A program made the translations under genes and the position numbers. Below are positions 10,695-22,020 of a DNA stretch of 64,000 nt, in pieces (within the stretch, counting starts at the first letter, position 1; every line of letters starts with the position of its first letter). The DNA is from Larus michahellis. Lineage: Eukaryota; Chordata; Aves; Charadriiformes; Laridae. The stretch lies in the NCBI RefSeq assembly GCF_964199755.1, contig NC_133917.1, positions 4,221,967 through 4,285,966 of the forward strand, in the 5' to 3' direction. The notes beneath the pieces were generated by a model. The model was given only the letters and a program-made list of their open reading frames with translations. It did no database searches and was not told the DNA's origin.

Positions 10695-13430
10695 CCTCAG
10701 CCCTGCGCATCCCAGTCCCAGAATATCCCAGTCCCGCACATCCCATTCCCACACATCCCATTCCCACAGCATCCCAGTCCCGCAGCATCCCAGTCCCAAA
10801 ACATCCCAGTTCCACAGCATCCCATTCCCATGCATCCCAGTCCCAGAACATCCTAGTCCCGCACATCCCGTTCCCACAGCATCCCAGTTCCACAACATCC
10901 CAGTCCCGCATATCCCAGTTCCACAGTATCCCAGTCTCACAGCATCCCATTCCCACACATCCCAGTCCCGCACATCCCAGTCCTGCAACATTCCAGTCCC
11001 GCAGCATCCCAGTCCAGTAGCATCCCAATTCCACACCATCCCAGTCCCGCACATCCCAGTCCCACGCATCCCAGTCCTACACATCCCAGTCCCAGAACAT
11101 CCCAGTCCCACACATCCCATTCCCACAGCGTTACAGTTCCACAGCATCCCAGCCCCAAAACATCCCGGTCCAGCAGCATCCCACTCCCACGCATCCCAGT
11201 CCCAGAACATCCTAGTCCTGCATATCCCATTCCCACAGCATCCCAATTCCACACCATCCCAGTCCCGCACATCCCGGTCCCCCAGCATCCCATTCCTACA
11301 GCAACCCAATTCCACAGCATCCCAGTCCCACAGCATCCCGATTCCAGGGTATCCCAGTCCCACACATCCCACTCCCGCAGCATCCCAACCCTGTCCATCC
11401 CATTCCCACAGCATCCCATTCCCACAGCATCCCATTCCTACAGCATCCCAGTCCAGCAGCATCCGAGTCCTGCAACATCCCTATCTGGCAGCATCCCGAT
11501 TCCACAGCATCCCAGTTCCAGAGTATCCCAGTCCAACACCATCCCAGTCCTGCAGCATCTCAACCCCACAGCATCCCAGTTCCACAGCATCCCAGTCCGG
11601 CAGCATCCCAGTTACACAGCATCCCAGTCCGGCAGCATCCCAGCCCTGAAGTGTCCCAGTCCAACACCATCCCAGTCCGGCAGCATCGCAATTCCAGAGC
11701 ATCCCAGTCCAGCACATCCTCAACCTCACACATCCCATTCCCACAGCATCCCAGTCCAACACCATCCCAGTCCCACAGTATCCCATTCCCACAGCATCCC
11801 ATTCCTACAGTATCCCAGTCTGGCAGCATCCCCGTCCCACAGCATCCCAGTCCGGCAGCATCCCAGTTACACAGCATCCCAGTTCCAGAGTATCCCAGTC
11901 TAACACCATCCCAGTCCCGCAGCATCCCATTCCCACAGCATCCCAATTCCAGGGTATCCCGGTCCCGCACATCCCACTCCCACAGCATCCCAACCCTGTC
12001 CATTCCATTCCCACAGCATCCCGGTTCCACAACATCCCAGTCTGGCAGCATCCCAATTCCACAGCATCCCAGTTCCACAGTATCCCAGTCTCACAGCATC
12101 CCATTCCCACGCATCCCAGCCCCGCACATCCCAGTCCCAGAACATCCCAGTCCTGCAGCATCCCTATCCCACAGCATCCCAATTCCACACCATCCCAGTC
12201 TGGCAGCATCCGAATTCAACAGCATCCAAGTACCATGGCATCCCATTCCCACACATCCCATTCCCACACATCCCATTCCCACACATCCCAGTCCCGCACG
12301 TCCCAGTCCTGCAGCATCTTGATCCCGTACATCCCAACCCCACACGGTCCCATCCCAACCCCATTCATCCCAGTCCTGCCCATCCCTGTCCCAGAACATC
12401 CCAGTCCTGGCCATCCCAGTCCCAGAACATCCCAGTCCTGCAGCATCCCTATCCCACAGCATCCCAATTCCACACCATTCCAGTCCAGCAGCATCCTAAT
12501 TCAACAGCATCCAAGTCCCATGGCATCCCATTCCCACACGTCCCGGTCCTGCACATCCCAAACCTGCAGCATCTTGATCCCGTACATCCCAACCCCACAC
12601 GGTCCCATCCCAACCCCATTCATCCCAGTCCCGCACATCCCAGTCCTGCCCATCCCAGTCCCGCACATCCCAGTCCCAGAACATCCCAGTCCTGCAGCAT
12701 CCGTATCCCACAGCATCTCAATTCCACACCATCCCAGTCCAGCAGCATCCGAATTCAACAGCATCCAAGTCCCACGGCATCCCGTTCCCACACATCCCAT
12801 TCCCACACATCCCAGCCCTGGCCATCCCAGTCCTGCACATCCCAGTCCTGCAGCATCCCTATCCCACAGCATCCCAATTCCACACCATCCCAGTCCGGCA
12901 GCATCCTAATTCAACAGCATCCAAGTCCCACGGCATCCCGTTCCCACACATCCCATTCCCACACATCCCATTCCCACACATCCCAGTCCTGCAGCATCTT
13001 GATCCCGTACATCCCAACCCCACACGGTCCCATCCCAACCCCATTCATCCCAGTCCCGCACATCCCATTCCCACACATCCCAGCCCTGGCCATCCCAGTC
13101 CTGCAACATCCCAGTCCTGCAGCATCCCAGTCCTGCAGCATCCCAGTCCCAGAACATCCCAGTCCTGCAACATCCCAGTCCCAGAACATCCCAGTCCTGC
13201 AGCATCCCTATCCCACAGCATCCCAATTCCACACCATCCCAGTCCGGCAGCGTCCTAATTCAACAGCATCCAAGTCCCATGGCATCCCGTTCCCACACAT
13301 CCCATTCCCACACATCCCAGCCCTGGCCATCCCAGTCCCACAGCATCCCGATTCCAGCGTATCCCAGTCCCGCACAGCCCAGTCCTGTAGCATCCCAAGC
13401 CTGTCCATCCCAGTTCCGCACATCCCAGTC
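10695..13430. repeat. 2.7-kb array of 10-12-bp CATCCCAGTCC units with higher-order blocks
   Basis: Roughly 240 tandem copies of CATCCCAGTCCY. Superimposed is a longer block: a segment starting CAGCATCTTGATCCCGTACA recurs near 12,310, 12,570 and 12,990, showing later segmental duplication inside the array. All long frames here (Trp-Asp-Gly or Pro-Ser-Ile-Pro peptides) are artefacts. Confidence 0.93.
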
Positions 13431-13690
13431 CCGGCTCCGGGGGACCCCTGGGGCCGGTGGCGGGGCCGGGGCCGGTTCGGGGCTGGTGGCGGGGCCGTGG
13501 CGGTGGCGGGGCCGGGGCGGGCTGGCGCCGTGCCCGCAGCTCTCTGCCTCTCTCTAGCGGCTTCTCCCCGCACCGCCGGCGGCCCAGCGCCTCCCAGCAC
13601 AGCCCAGGACCTCCCAGTACTTCCCAGTACAGCCCAGCGCCTCCCAGTACGGCCCAGCGCCTCCCAGTACGGCCCAGGGCCCGGGCCACG
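13431..13690. repeat. GC block with short CCTCCCAGTACGGCCCAG repeats
   Basis: GC-rich junction (GGGGCCGGTGGCGG-like) followed by about five copies of an 18-20-bp unit at 13,585-13,680. Confidence 0.6.
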
Positions 13691-14655
13691 GAGCCTATAG
13701 GGCACCTATATGGTACTCGCAGGGTGTTGGTGGGACCTATAGGGCACCTACATGGTGTTCCCGGGGTGTTCATGGCACCTATAGGGCACCTATATGGTAC
13801 TCATGGGATCTATAGGGCACCTATATGATACCCATAGGGTGTCTGTGGTCCCTATAGGGCACCTACATGGTATTCATGGGACCTATAGGGCATCTATATG
13901 GTTTTCATGGGACCTATAGGGGACCTACGTGGTATTCATGGGATCTATGGGGCACCTATATGGTACCCATAGGGTGTCTGTGGTCCCTACAGGGCACCTA
14001 CATGGTACTCATGGGATCTATAGGGCATCTATATGGTACCCATAGGGTGTCTGTGGTCCCTACAGGGCACCTACATGGTATTCATGAGACCTATAGGGCA
14101 TCTATATGGTACCCATAGGGTGTCTGTGGTCCCTATAGGGCGCCTACATGGTATTCATGGGACCTACAGGGCACCTACATGGTATTCATGGTATCTATGG
14201 GGCACCTTTATGGTTTTCATGGTATCTATGGGGCACCTTTATGGTTTTCATGGGATCTATGGGGCACCTCTATGGTACCCATAGGGTGTCTGTGGTCCCT
14301 ATAGGGCACCTATATGGTATTGATGGGACCTATAGGGCATCCATATGGTACCCATAGGGTGTCTGTGGTCCCTATAGGGCACCTACATGGTACTCATGGG
14401 ACCTATGGGACACCTATATGGTATTGATGGGACCTATGGGGCACCTATATGGTATTGATGGGACCTATAGGGCATCCATATGGTACCCATAGGGTGTCTG
14501 TTGTCCCTATAGGGCACCTATATGGTATTGATGGCACCTATGGGGCACCTATATGGTATTGATGGGACCTATAGGGCATCCATATGGTACCCATAGGGTG
14601 TCTGTGGTCCCTATAGGGCACCTACATGGTACTCATGGGACCTATAGGGCAGCGA
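13690..14655. repeat. CTATAGGGCAC-type array, about 30 copies
   Basis: Units of about 30-36 bp built on CCTATAGGGCACCTAYATGG, alternating with GGTACCCATAGGGTGTCTGTGG. Some copies differ by single substitutions only, so parts are recent. The CTATAG core recurs in the array at 62.4 kb. Confidence 0.9.
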
Positions 14656-15544
14656 GCGGCACCTCCCGCCCCCCACATCCCCATAAACACCCCCCACGGT
14701 CCCGGGAAGGGCCGTAAATCCGCCCCCCGCCACCGGTCAGGAGGAGGAGGAAGAGGAGGAGGAAGGCCGGAGCCGGAGATGCCCATTTATTCCCGGGGAC
14801 AAATCCGGAGCCTTTCCCTTCCCAGAATTTCTCTTCTCTTCGGTTTTCCCCCCCTTTTTTTTTTTTTTCGATTTTATTTAAAGTAATTCAATAAAAAGCG
14901 GAACCTGCCGAGTGGCTCCAGGCGCTGCCGAATCCACCCCCCTCCGGCCACAGGGATCCCAGGAATGAGGGGAGGAAAAGAGGGAATAAACCGGCTGCTT
15001 CCCATCGGGAATGTCCTGTAGGGAGAAGAAAAAAAGGGTGTTTTACCCCAAAGGCAGGCGGGTGGGGACGCGGTGCCGTGTCCGTCTGTCCGTCCGGCGG
15101 GATCTGTCTCTCCCGCTGTTTTATCTTCCCGTCTTTGGGATTATCCCTGTGTTCCGTGGACAGATGGAGACGGGACCGTGGGCCCCGCTCCAGGGCTGCC
15201 GGTGCCGAGACGCCCTGTCCCTGTCCCTGTCCTCGTCCCTGTCCCCTCCTCTCCTGCCCTGTCCCTGCGTGGACGTCCATCCATCTGTCTGGGCATTCCG
15301 TGCATCCATGCATCCATGCCACCTACATATCCATGGTCTGGGTCCCTGCATCCATCCCACTGCACGTCCATGCATCCGTCCCTCCATTCCTCCGTCCATC
15401 TGACCATCCATCCCTCCCTCCCTCCATCTGTCCCTTCCTCCATCCCTCCGTTTTCCCACTCTCCGGATGAGGGTCGGTGCCAAACCCCCTCCCTGGATTC
15501 CACCCGCGCTCCGAGCCAGCCCAGAGCCTGGCGGGAGCCGCTAA
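14656..15544. other. unique spacer with isolated AATAAA and CCATCCAT tracts
   Basis: Unique sequence. A T-rich stretch is followed by AATTCAATAAAAAGC (AATAAA at about 14,890, plus strand), which could be a poly(A) signal, but no upstream exon is identifiable. From 15,270 to 15,440 short CATCCATC/CCTCCCTCC runs lead into the next array. Confidence 0.4.
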
Positions 15545-16705
15545 CGCCCCCCAGCCCTTCCCATCCTCCCTCCAGCCCATTCCACCCCATCCCATCCCCA
15601 TCCCACCATCCCCATCCCATCCCCATTCTATCCCATCCTCCCTCTATCGCATCCCATCCCCACACCATCCCCATCCTTCCTCCATCCCATTCCCATCCCA
15701 CCCTCCCTCCATCCCATTCCTCTATCCCATCCCACATCTCCATCCCATCCTCCCTCCATCCCATTCCACCCCATCCCATCCCCATCCTATTGCTCCATCC
15801 CCTCCCCATCCCCATACCTCCATCCACATCCCATTCCCATCCCTCCATCTACATCCCCATCCCTTCCCATCCCATACTCCCTCCATCCCATCCCATCCCC
15901 ACCCCATCCCCATCCTCCCTCCATCCCATTCCCATCCCCGTCCTCCCTCCATCCCACTCCCATCCCACCCTCCCTCCATCCCATCCCTCTATCCCATCCC
16001 ACGTCTCCATCCCATCCTCCCTTCATCCCATTCCACCCCATCCTATCCCCATCCTATTGCTCCATCCCCACCCCATCCCCGTACCTCCATCCACATCCCA
16101 TTCCCATCCCTCCATCTACATCCCCATCCCTTCCCATCCCATACTCCCTCCATCCCATCCCTTCCTCTCTCCATCCCTTCCTCTCTCCATCCCATCCCAT
16201 CCTTCCTCCATCCCATCCTTCCTCCATCCCATCCCTTCCTCTCTCCATCTCATCCCATCCTTCCTCCATCCCATCCCATCCCATACTCCCTCCATCCCAT
16301 CCCTTCCTCTCTCCATCCCTTCCTCTCTCCATCCCATCCCATCCTTTCTCCATCCCATCCCATCCTCCCTCCATCCCATCCCTTCCTCTCTCCATCCCTT
16401 CCTCTCTCCATCCCTTCCTCTCTCCATGCCATCCCATCCTCCCTCCATCCCATCCCATCCTTTCTCCATCCCATCCCATCCTCCCTCCATCCCATCCCTT
16501 CCTCTCTCCATCCCTTCCTCTCTCCATCCCTTCCTCTCTCCATGCCATCCCATCCTTCCTCCATCCCATCCTTCCTCCATCCCATCCCATCCCATCCCAT
16601 CCCATCCTCCCTCCATCCCATCTCTTCCTCTCTCCATCCCATCCCATCCCATCCCATCCTTCCTCCATCCCATCCCATCCCATCCCATCCCACTCCATCC
16701 CTCCA
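15545..16705. repeat. CCATCCCATCC / CTCTCCATCC array
   Basis: About 1.15 kb of 5-, 10- and 15-bp units (CATCC, CATCCCTTCCTCTCT). Blocks of about 140-180 bp are repeated almost exactly, for example around 15,700-15,890 and 15,950-16,150. Confidence 0.92.
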
Positions 16706-16739
16706 TGGAGGTGCTGTTGGGGGGTTGGTACCCCGGGGA

Positions 16740-17375
16740 GGGGGGGGGGCAGGTGGGTGGCCTTGCCCCCGAGTCCCCCTCCAGGTCCCTGTGTCCCCCC
16801 TGAGCCCCCTTGTCCCCTCCCCCCCTCCAAGCCCCGTGTCCCCCTTGTCCCTCCCCAAAGCTCCCGTGGCCCCTGTGTCCCCCCCTGAGCCCCCGTGTCC
16901 CCCCCTCATAGCCCCCGCGTCCCCCCCCAAAGCTCCCGTGTCCCCTGTGTCACCTCCCCCAAGCCCCCTCGTCCCCTCCTCCAAGCCCCATGTCCCCCTT
17001 GTCCCCCCCTAATAGTCCCCGTGTCCCCTTTGTGTCCCCCCCCAAGCTCCCATGTCCCCTGCGTCCCCCTCTCCAAGCCCCTGTGTCCGCCATGCCCCCT
17101 GTGTCTGTCCCCCCCCACCGTGTCCCCCCCCCCGAGCCCCCAGGTCCCCTCTATCCCCGTGTCCCCCCCCAAGCCCCCGTGTCCCGTCCCTCCCCGCCGT
17201 GTCCCCCGCGTGCACCCCCCCCGAGCCCCCAGGTCCCCTGTGTCCCCCCCCAAGCCCCCCTGTCCCCCCCTCCAAGCCCCTGACTTCCCCTTGTCCCCCC
17301 CCCGAGCCCTCATGTCCCCCCTGTCCCCCCCCATGTCCCCTGTCCCCCCCCCCCCCACCCCGCGCCGTGTCCCCC
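16740..17375. repeat. GTCCCCCCCAAGCCCC array
   Basis: Degenerate 14-20-bp C-rich units (TGTCCCCCCYAAGCCCCC). Pro-rich frames reflect composition. Confidence 0.85.
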
Positions 17376-17450
17376 CTCTTACCGTAAAGCCGCCGTTTCA
17401 TTAACAGCCAAATTAATTACCGGGATCATTAACCGAGGCAGGGAGGGGGG
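17376..17450. promoter_or_regulatory. short TTAAT-rich unique island
   Basis: About 60 bp of unique sequence (GTTTCATTAACAGCC, AAATTAATTACCGGGATC, CATTAACC) has four TTAA/TAAT cores and is isolated between two C-rich arrays. Small, sharply bounded AT islands like this are often deeply conserved elements. Whether this one is conserved could not be tested here. Confidence 0.3.
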
Positions 17451-18180
17451 GGGCAGAAATTCAGCACCCCCCCCCCCACCGCAAGCTGGGGGACAGGGGT
17501 GTCCCCTGGGGGTGACGGGGCCCCCCCCAGGCCCTTTGGAGGACAGGAGAGGGCTGGGGGGGGGGCAATTGGGGGGTGCAGGATGGGGGGGGTTGTCTCC
17601 CTGCACCCCTGAGGTTGCAGCCCCCCCCCCCAGCACCCCCCACCTGGGTCCTCTGGCAGATTTCGGGGTGGGGGGAGAACCCAGGAGCCCCCCCAAAATA
17701 CCCCATGGGGGTTAAACCAGTCCTTGGGGGGCAGGAGGGGTGTAACACTCCCCCCCCGCACCCCCAAACCGGGGTGTAACCCCCCCTCGCCCCCCCAAAA
17801 TCAGAGTGTACCCCCCCCCGCCCCCCCCCAATCTGGTATATTCCCACCTGCACCCCCAAATCCAGCTAAATCCCCCCCCCCCCAAACCGGGGTGTACCCC
17901 CCACCCTGCCCCTCCAAATCAGCGTGTACCCCCCCCCTCCCCAAATCTGACTGTCCCCCCAACCCGCCCCCCCCAAATCCAGTTAATTCCCCCCCTCTGC
18001 CCCCCCCGACCGGGGTGTACCCCCCCCGCCCCCCCAAATCAGGGGGGAACGCCCACCCACCCGCAAATCTGATTATCCCCCCACCCTGCCCCCCCCAAAC
18101 TGGGGTGTACCCCGCCCCCCCCCAATCTGGTTAAATTCCCCCCCCCCCGCACCCCCAAACCCGTGGGTGCCTTGAGCCCA
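17451..18180. repeat. C-run array with AAATCNGGGTGTA units
   Basis: From about 17,740 to 18,165 there are roughly 15 copies of a 25-30-bp unit, CCCCCAAATCNGGGTGTACC. The first part (17,451-17,740) is C/G-run spacer with no recognised feature. Confidence 0.8.
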
Positions 18181-18264
18181 CAGCAAAGACCACCCAGGGG
18201 ACCCCCCCCCCCGGGACGTCACCCCAAGGAGGAGGCGGAGGCCGCGGCCCCGCAGGACGCAGCG

Positions 18265-18270
18265 TTTATT
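18265..18270 (-). terminator. SMUG1: candidate SMUG1 poly(A) signal
   Basis: AATAAA on the minus strand, 1.1 kb downstream of the SMUG1 stop codon and the first canonical signal found there. If used, the whole AAACTGAGGC array lies in the SMUG1 3' UTR. Confidence 0.5.
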
Positions 18271-18279
18271 GCCGGCAGG

Positions 18280-19370
18280 GGAAACTGAGGCACGGGGACA
18301 GGTGCCAGCCCCCCCCCCCCACACACACACTCCCAGGGAGCCCCTGCACGTCCCGTGTCCCCGCCCCCCCCCGGGGGGGACGTCCCCGTGCCTCAGTTTC
18401 CCCTGCCGCCAAGAGCGAGCAGGGCCACTGGGGTTAAATAGCTTAAAAAAAATACCCTAAAAACCCCCAAATGGGCCATTCGAAGGGGAAGAAAAGTGCG
18501 GGGAGCCCCAAAAAGCTGGAGGGGGGGGGGGGAGGAGGGACCGAGCCCGGGGCCCCCAGGCGCCTCGCAGGGGAAACTGAGGCACGGGGCCAACACCCCC
18601 TGCGGGGATGCGGCACCTCGCCTTCCCTGAGAGGCTGCTTAGTGTTAAACTGGTTAAACTGGGGAGACTGGAGGCTGCTGGCGGCCCCCCCCCCCCCCCC
18701 CGGCAGAATCTGCCCCACGGCAAGGGGAAACCGAGGCACAGGGGGGTGGGGGGTGGATGGATCACGCCCCCGTCCCTGCGCGAGGGGACCCCGTTTTGCT
18801 CTCAGTGGGGAAACTGAGGCACGGAGCCGTCCTCCACCTCCTAAAGGTGCCCCAAACCAGTTCCCAACTGGGGAAACTGGGGCACGGATCCATCCGCTCT
18901 TGAAAAATGAGACGCCGGGCTTGGTCCTGGGAGGGGAAACTGAGGCGCGGAGCCATTAACCACCCCCCCCCCAAACACCAGCTTTGCTCTCAGTGGGGGA
19001 AACTGAGGCACGGATCCATTCTCCATCTCATAAAAGTGCCCTAAACCAGCTCCCAACCGGGGAAACTGAGGCACGGATCTATCCTCCACCTCCAAACTGG
19101 GGAAACTGAGGCACGGACCCATTAACCCACCCCCCCAAACCCCAGCCTTGCTCTCAATGGGAGAGACTGAGGCACGGATCCATTCTCCGTCTCATAAAAG
19201 TGCCCTAAACCAGCTCCCAACTGGGGAAACTGAGGCACGGATCCATCCTCCACCTCCTAAAGGTGCCCTAAATCAGCCCCCAACTGGGGAAACTGAGGCA
19301 CGGATCCATTCTCCATCTCATAAAAGTGCCCTAAATCAGCCCCCAACTGGGGAAACCGAGGCACGGCTCC
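18280..19370. repeat. GGGGAAACTGAGGCACGG-bearing array in SMUG1 3' UTR
   Basis: About thirteen copies of the 18-mer GGGGAAACTGAGGCACGG on the plus strand (near 18,287, 18,567, 18,724, 18,807, 18,870, 18,932, 18,997, 19,059, 19,092, 19,165, 19,221, 19,286 and 19,347) lie within 30-65-bp units that add TCCATTCTCCAYCTC and AAAGTGCCCTAAA segments. One inverted copy lies at about 18,379. The same motif in opposite orientation fills the upstream intron (20.1-20.76 kb). Confidence 0.85.
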
Positions 19371-19379
19371 ATCCCCCCC

Positions 19380-21076
19380 TCACTTCCCCCCCCCAGCCGC
19401 CCCCCTCTCCTCCTCCAACAACTCCAGCACCCCCAGTTCACCCAGTCGCGCTTTGGCCAGTTCCTCCCAGCCCCGGTTGGCGCGGGGGTTTCGGGGCGAG
19501 GGATGGGGTAACCCCTCGACGCGGACGGCCAGGCCGGCGCCTGCCAGGGCTCGCCGTGCCCTCCGCTCGGCGTAACGCCCCACGCCCACCACCAGCCCCA
19601 CGCCCAGCAGCCCCACGGCTCGCGCCAGCGCCCAGTCGCAGAGTCCCATCAAACGGTCGCGGGTGGCAGGGGGCAACTCGGTGGGGGGCAAGTTGCGGCC
19701 GCTGGCGGCGAGGAAGAGGAGGGGGCAGTGGTTGTGGACGAAGCAGTGGCGGAAGAAGAGGTGGGGGTCGGGGCAGAGGGTGCGGACCAGCCCCCAGAAG
19801 CGGGCGCCGCTCACCTCGGCTCGGCGGCAGCTCAGGCCCAGCACCGGGCGCTTGGGGTGCTCCGAGGGCGGCTTCTTCACCCCCCCGACGACCCGCAGCC
19901 ATTCCCGCACGTGCCAGGCTTCTCCGAAGGGGACCTGCGAGACGGGGAAAGGGGGTCAGGGTGGGGTTGTTGCTGTCACACACGCACCCCCCCACCACCG
20001 GGTGTGATTTCCCCTCCACTGGAGTTGTGGGGGGGGGTGGTTTGGGGGCACCTTGGGGAATGGTCACCCCAAAACAACCCTGGAGCAAACCCAGCTGTCA
20101 TCGTGCCTCAGTTTCCCTCGCCTGAGGCCCCACGGGGATGGGCTGGGAGCCCCCAGGGTCCCCACAAGCACCCCCGTGCCTCAGTTTCCCTCGCCTGAGG
20201 CCCTACGGGGATGGGCTGAGAGCCCCCAGGGACCCCACGAGCAGCCCCGTGCCTCAGTTTCTCTTGCCTGAGGCCCCACAGGGATGGACTGGGATGCCCT
20301 GTGCACCCCTGTGCCTCAGTTTCCCTCTCCTGAGGCCCCACGGAGATGGACTGGGACCCTGTGGGCACCCCACAAGCACCCCTGTGCCTCAATTTCCCCC
20401 CCTTTAGCTCTGTGGGGGCACACAGGGTGCACAAAGGCAGTCCCCCACTCACAGCCACCCTAAAAACGTACCCAGCCCCATCCCAGCCTCGTCTGTGCCT
20501 CAGTTTCCCTCGTCTGGGGCTCAATGGGGACGGACAGGGACAGCACGCAGTAGCCTCTCGGCACCCCTGTGCCTCAGTTTCCCTCACCCAAGGCCCCATG
20601 GAGGTGGATTGGGAGCCCCTGGGCACCCCACGAGCACCCCCATGCCTCAGTTTCCCCCCCTTTGGTTCTGTGGGGGCACACGGGGTGCACACACCCTGTC
20701 CCCCAGCCACCCTACAAACACCCCCAGCCTCGTCTGTGCCTCAGTTTCCCCCCTGCCGGGCCCCCCCTCGGTGCCGCACCCCGGTCTGGGCCATGCCGAA
20801 GGGGCCGGGGTTCATGCCGAGGAAGAGGACGCGTTTTGGGGTGCGGCAGTAGCGGCGCACGAAGTCGCAGTGGGGCTCCCAGGCGTAGTCCAGGGGGTGG
20901 TAGACGTGGCTGACGGGGTCCCCGAAGGGCGGCAGCTCCCGCAGCAGCGCGTTCTGCTCCCGCTCCAGCCGCAGGAACCGTCCCGCCAGGCCTTCCTCCT
21001 CCTCCTCCTCCTCCTCCTCCTCTTCTTCCTCCTCTGCCACCTGCACCGGCACCGGCTCTGTCACCGTCCCCTCCAT
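19380..21076 (-). CDS. SMUG1: single-strand-selective monofunctional uracil-DNA glycosylase
   Basis: Nuclear base-excision-repair enzyme that removes uracil and oxidised pyrimidines such as 5-hydroxymethyluracil from DNA. Two coding exons on the minus strand, 20780-21076 and 19380-19934, join in phase 0 (CAG ACC GGG | GTC CCC TTC) to give 283 residues; human is 270. The start ATG lies 18 bp inside an exon whose acceptor is at 21,095. Residues about 15-28 are an uninterrupted glutamate run absent from human SMUG1. Family signatures are clear: DYAWEPH, the active-site loop [14 protein letters not shown] (exon A), [31 protein letters not shown], and the second catalytic motif [13 protein letters not shown] near the C-terminus with its histidine. 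No frame breaks. Synteny next to CBX5 supports orthology. A probable non-coding first exon ends at 22,041. Confidence 0.95.
20100..20760. repeat. GTGCCTCAGTTTCCC array in SMUG1 intron
   Basis: Nine units of about 65-75 bp, each with GTGCCTCAGTTTCCC followed by TCGCCTGAGGCCCCAYGG and CCCACRAGCACCCC. The core is the reverse complement of the core in the 3' UTR array across the last exon. Confidence 0.9.
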
Positions 21077-21129
21077 GCTGCCATCGCCTGGTGCCTGCGG
21101 AGGGGAGAGATGGGTGACAGCAGCCCCTA

Positions 21130-21420
21130 GGGGTGACAGGGCCAGTCCGCAGGGGTGACAGGGCAGCCCCCAGGGGTGACACGGCCACTCCCCAGGGGTG
21201 ACAGGGCCAGGCCCTGGGTGGGTGACAGAGCAGCCCCCAGGGGTGACAGGGCCAGGCCCTGGGTGGGTGACAGAGCAGCCCCCAGGTGCTACAGGGCCAG
21301 TCCCTGGGTGGGTGACAGGGCAGCCCCCAAGGGTGACACGGCCAGTCCCCAGGGGTGACAGGGCCAGGCCCTGGGTGGGTGACAGAGCAGCCCCCAGGTG
21401 GGTGACAGGGCCACGCCCCC
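21130..21420. repeat. GGTGACAGGGCCAG minisatellite in SMUG1 first intron
   Basis: About ten units of 23-42 bp: GGGTGACAGRGCAGCCCCCAG alternating with GGGCCAGGCCCTGGGTG. It lies in the intron between the putative non-coding exon and coding exon A. Confidence 0.88.
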
Positions 21421-21985
21421 GGGGAGGGGCCCGTGGCCGGGGTGGAGGTCAGGGGGCGACCTGTGCCGACCCCCCCAGCTCGGAGAGGGGGAAGGAAGAG
21501 TCCCAGCACCACTCTGCCCCATCCCCTGCATCCCCAGGGCCCCCAGCTGCCCCCCCTGCCTGGGCCCTACACCCCCAGACCCCACAATTACCCCCCAGAA
21601 CCCCCTAACCTCCACCCCTACCACAGCCCGGTGCCCCCAGGGCCCCCTAACTTTCTCCCTAACCCTCTCCTACCCCTCCCCGAACCCCTGACTGCCCCGC
21701 AGCACTGTCCTGCCCCTCAGGGCCCCCCAGCTGTGCCCCCCCACCCCAGCCCTGTGCCCCCCAACTGCCCCACAGAGCAGCCCTGCACCCACAGAGCACC
21801 CCAACTGCCCCCCCCAGGGCCCCCTAACCCTGACCTGCCCCCCCCCCCCCGAACCCCTACCTGCCCCACAGCGCGTTCCTGCCCCTCAGGGCCCACCTCG
21901 CCCCCGGCCCTGCCTCCCCCGGGGGCCCCACGCCCGACCCTACCCCCCGGCCCTCACTCCCCCGCCCCACAGCCCCCCCCCCCGC
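21421..21985. other. C-rich spacer in SMUG1 first intron
   Basis: Degenerate CCCCAACTGCCCCMCAGR units without a clear period. Pro-rich frames are compositional. No separate gene is supported. Confidence 0.5.
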
Positions 21986-21989
21986 CCCT

Positions 21990-22020
21990 AATGACGTCAC
22001 TCGACGCCCTATAACGTCAC
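21990..22020. promoter_or_regulatory. CRE palindrome plus half-site
   Basis: A full cAMP-response/ATF palindrome TGACGTCA at 21,992-21,999 and a second TAACGTCA at about 22,012-22,019 lie within 50 bp downstream of the probable SMUG1 non-coding exon. CREs in CpG promoters of this kind are commonly bound by CREB/ATF. Binding here is inferred from sequence alone. Confidence 0.5.

Noticed and set aside
10459-13230. Series of long reverse frames rich in Trp-Asp-Gly-Cys
   Set aside because: Three-frame openness follows from the 11-bp CATCCCAGTCC repeat; the peptides repeat with the DNA unit.
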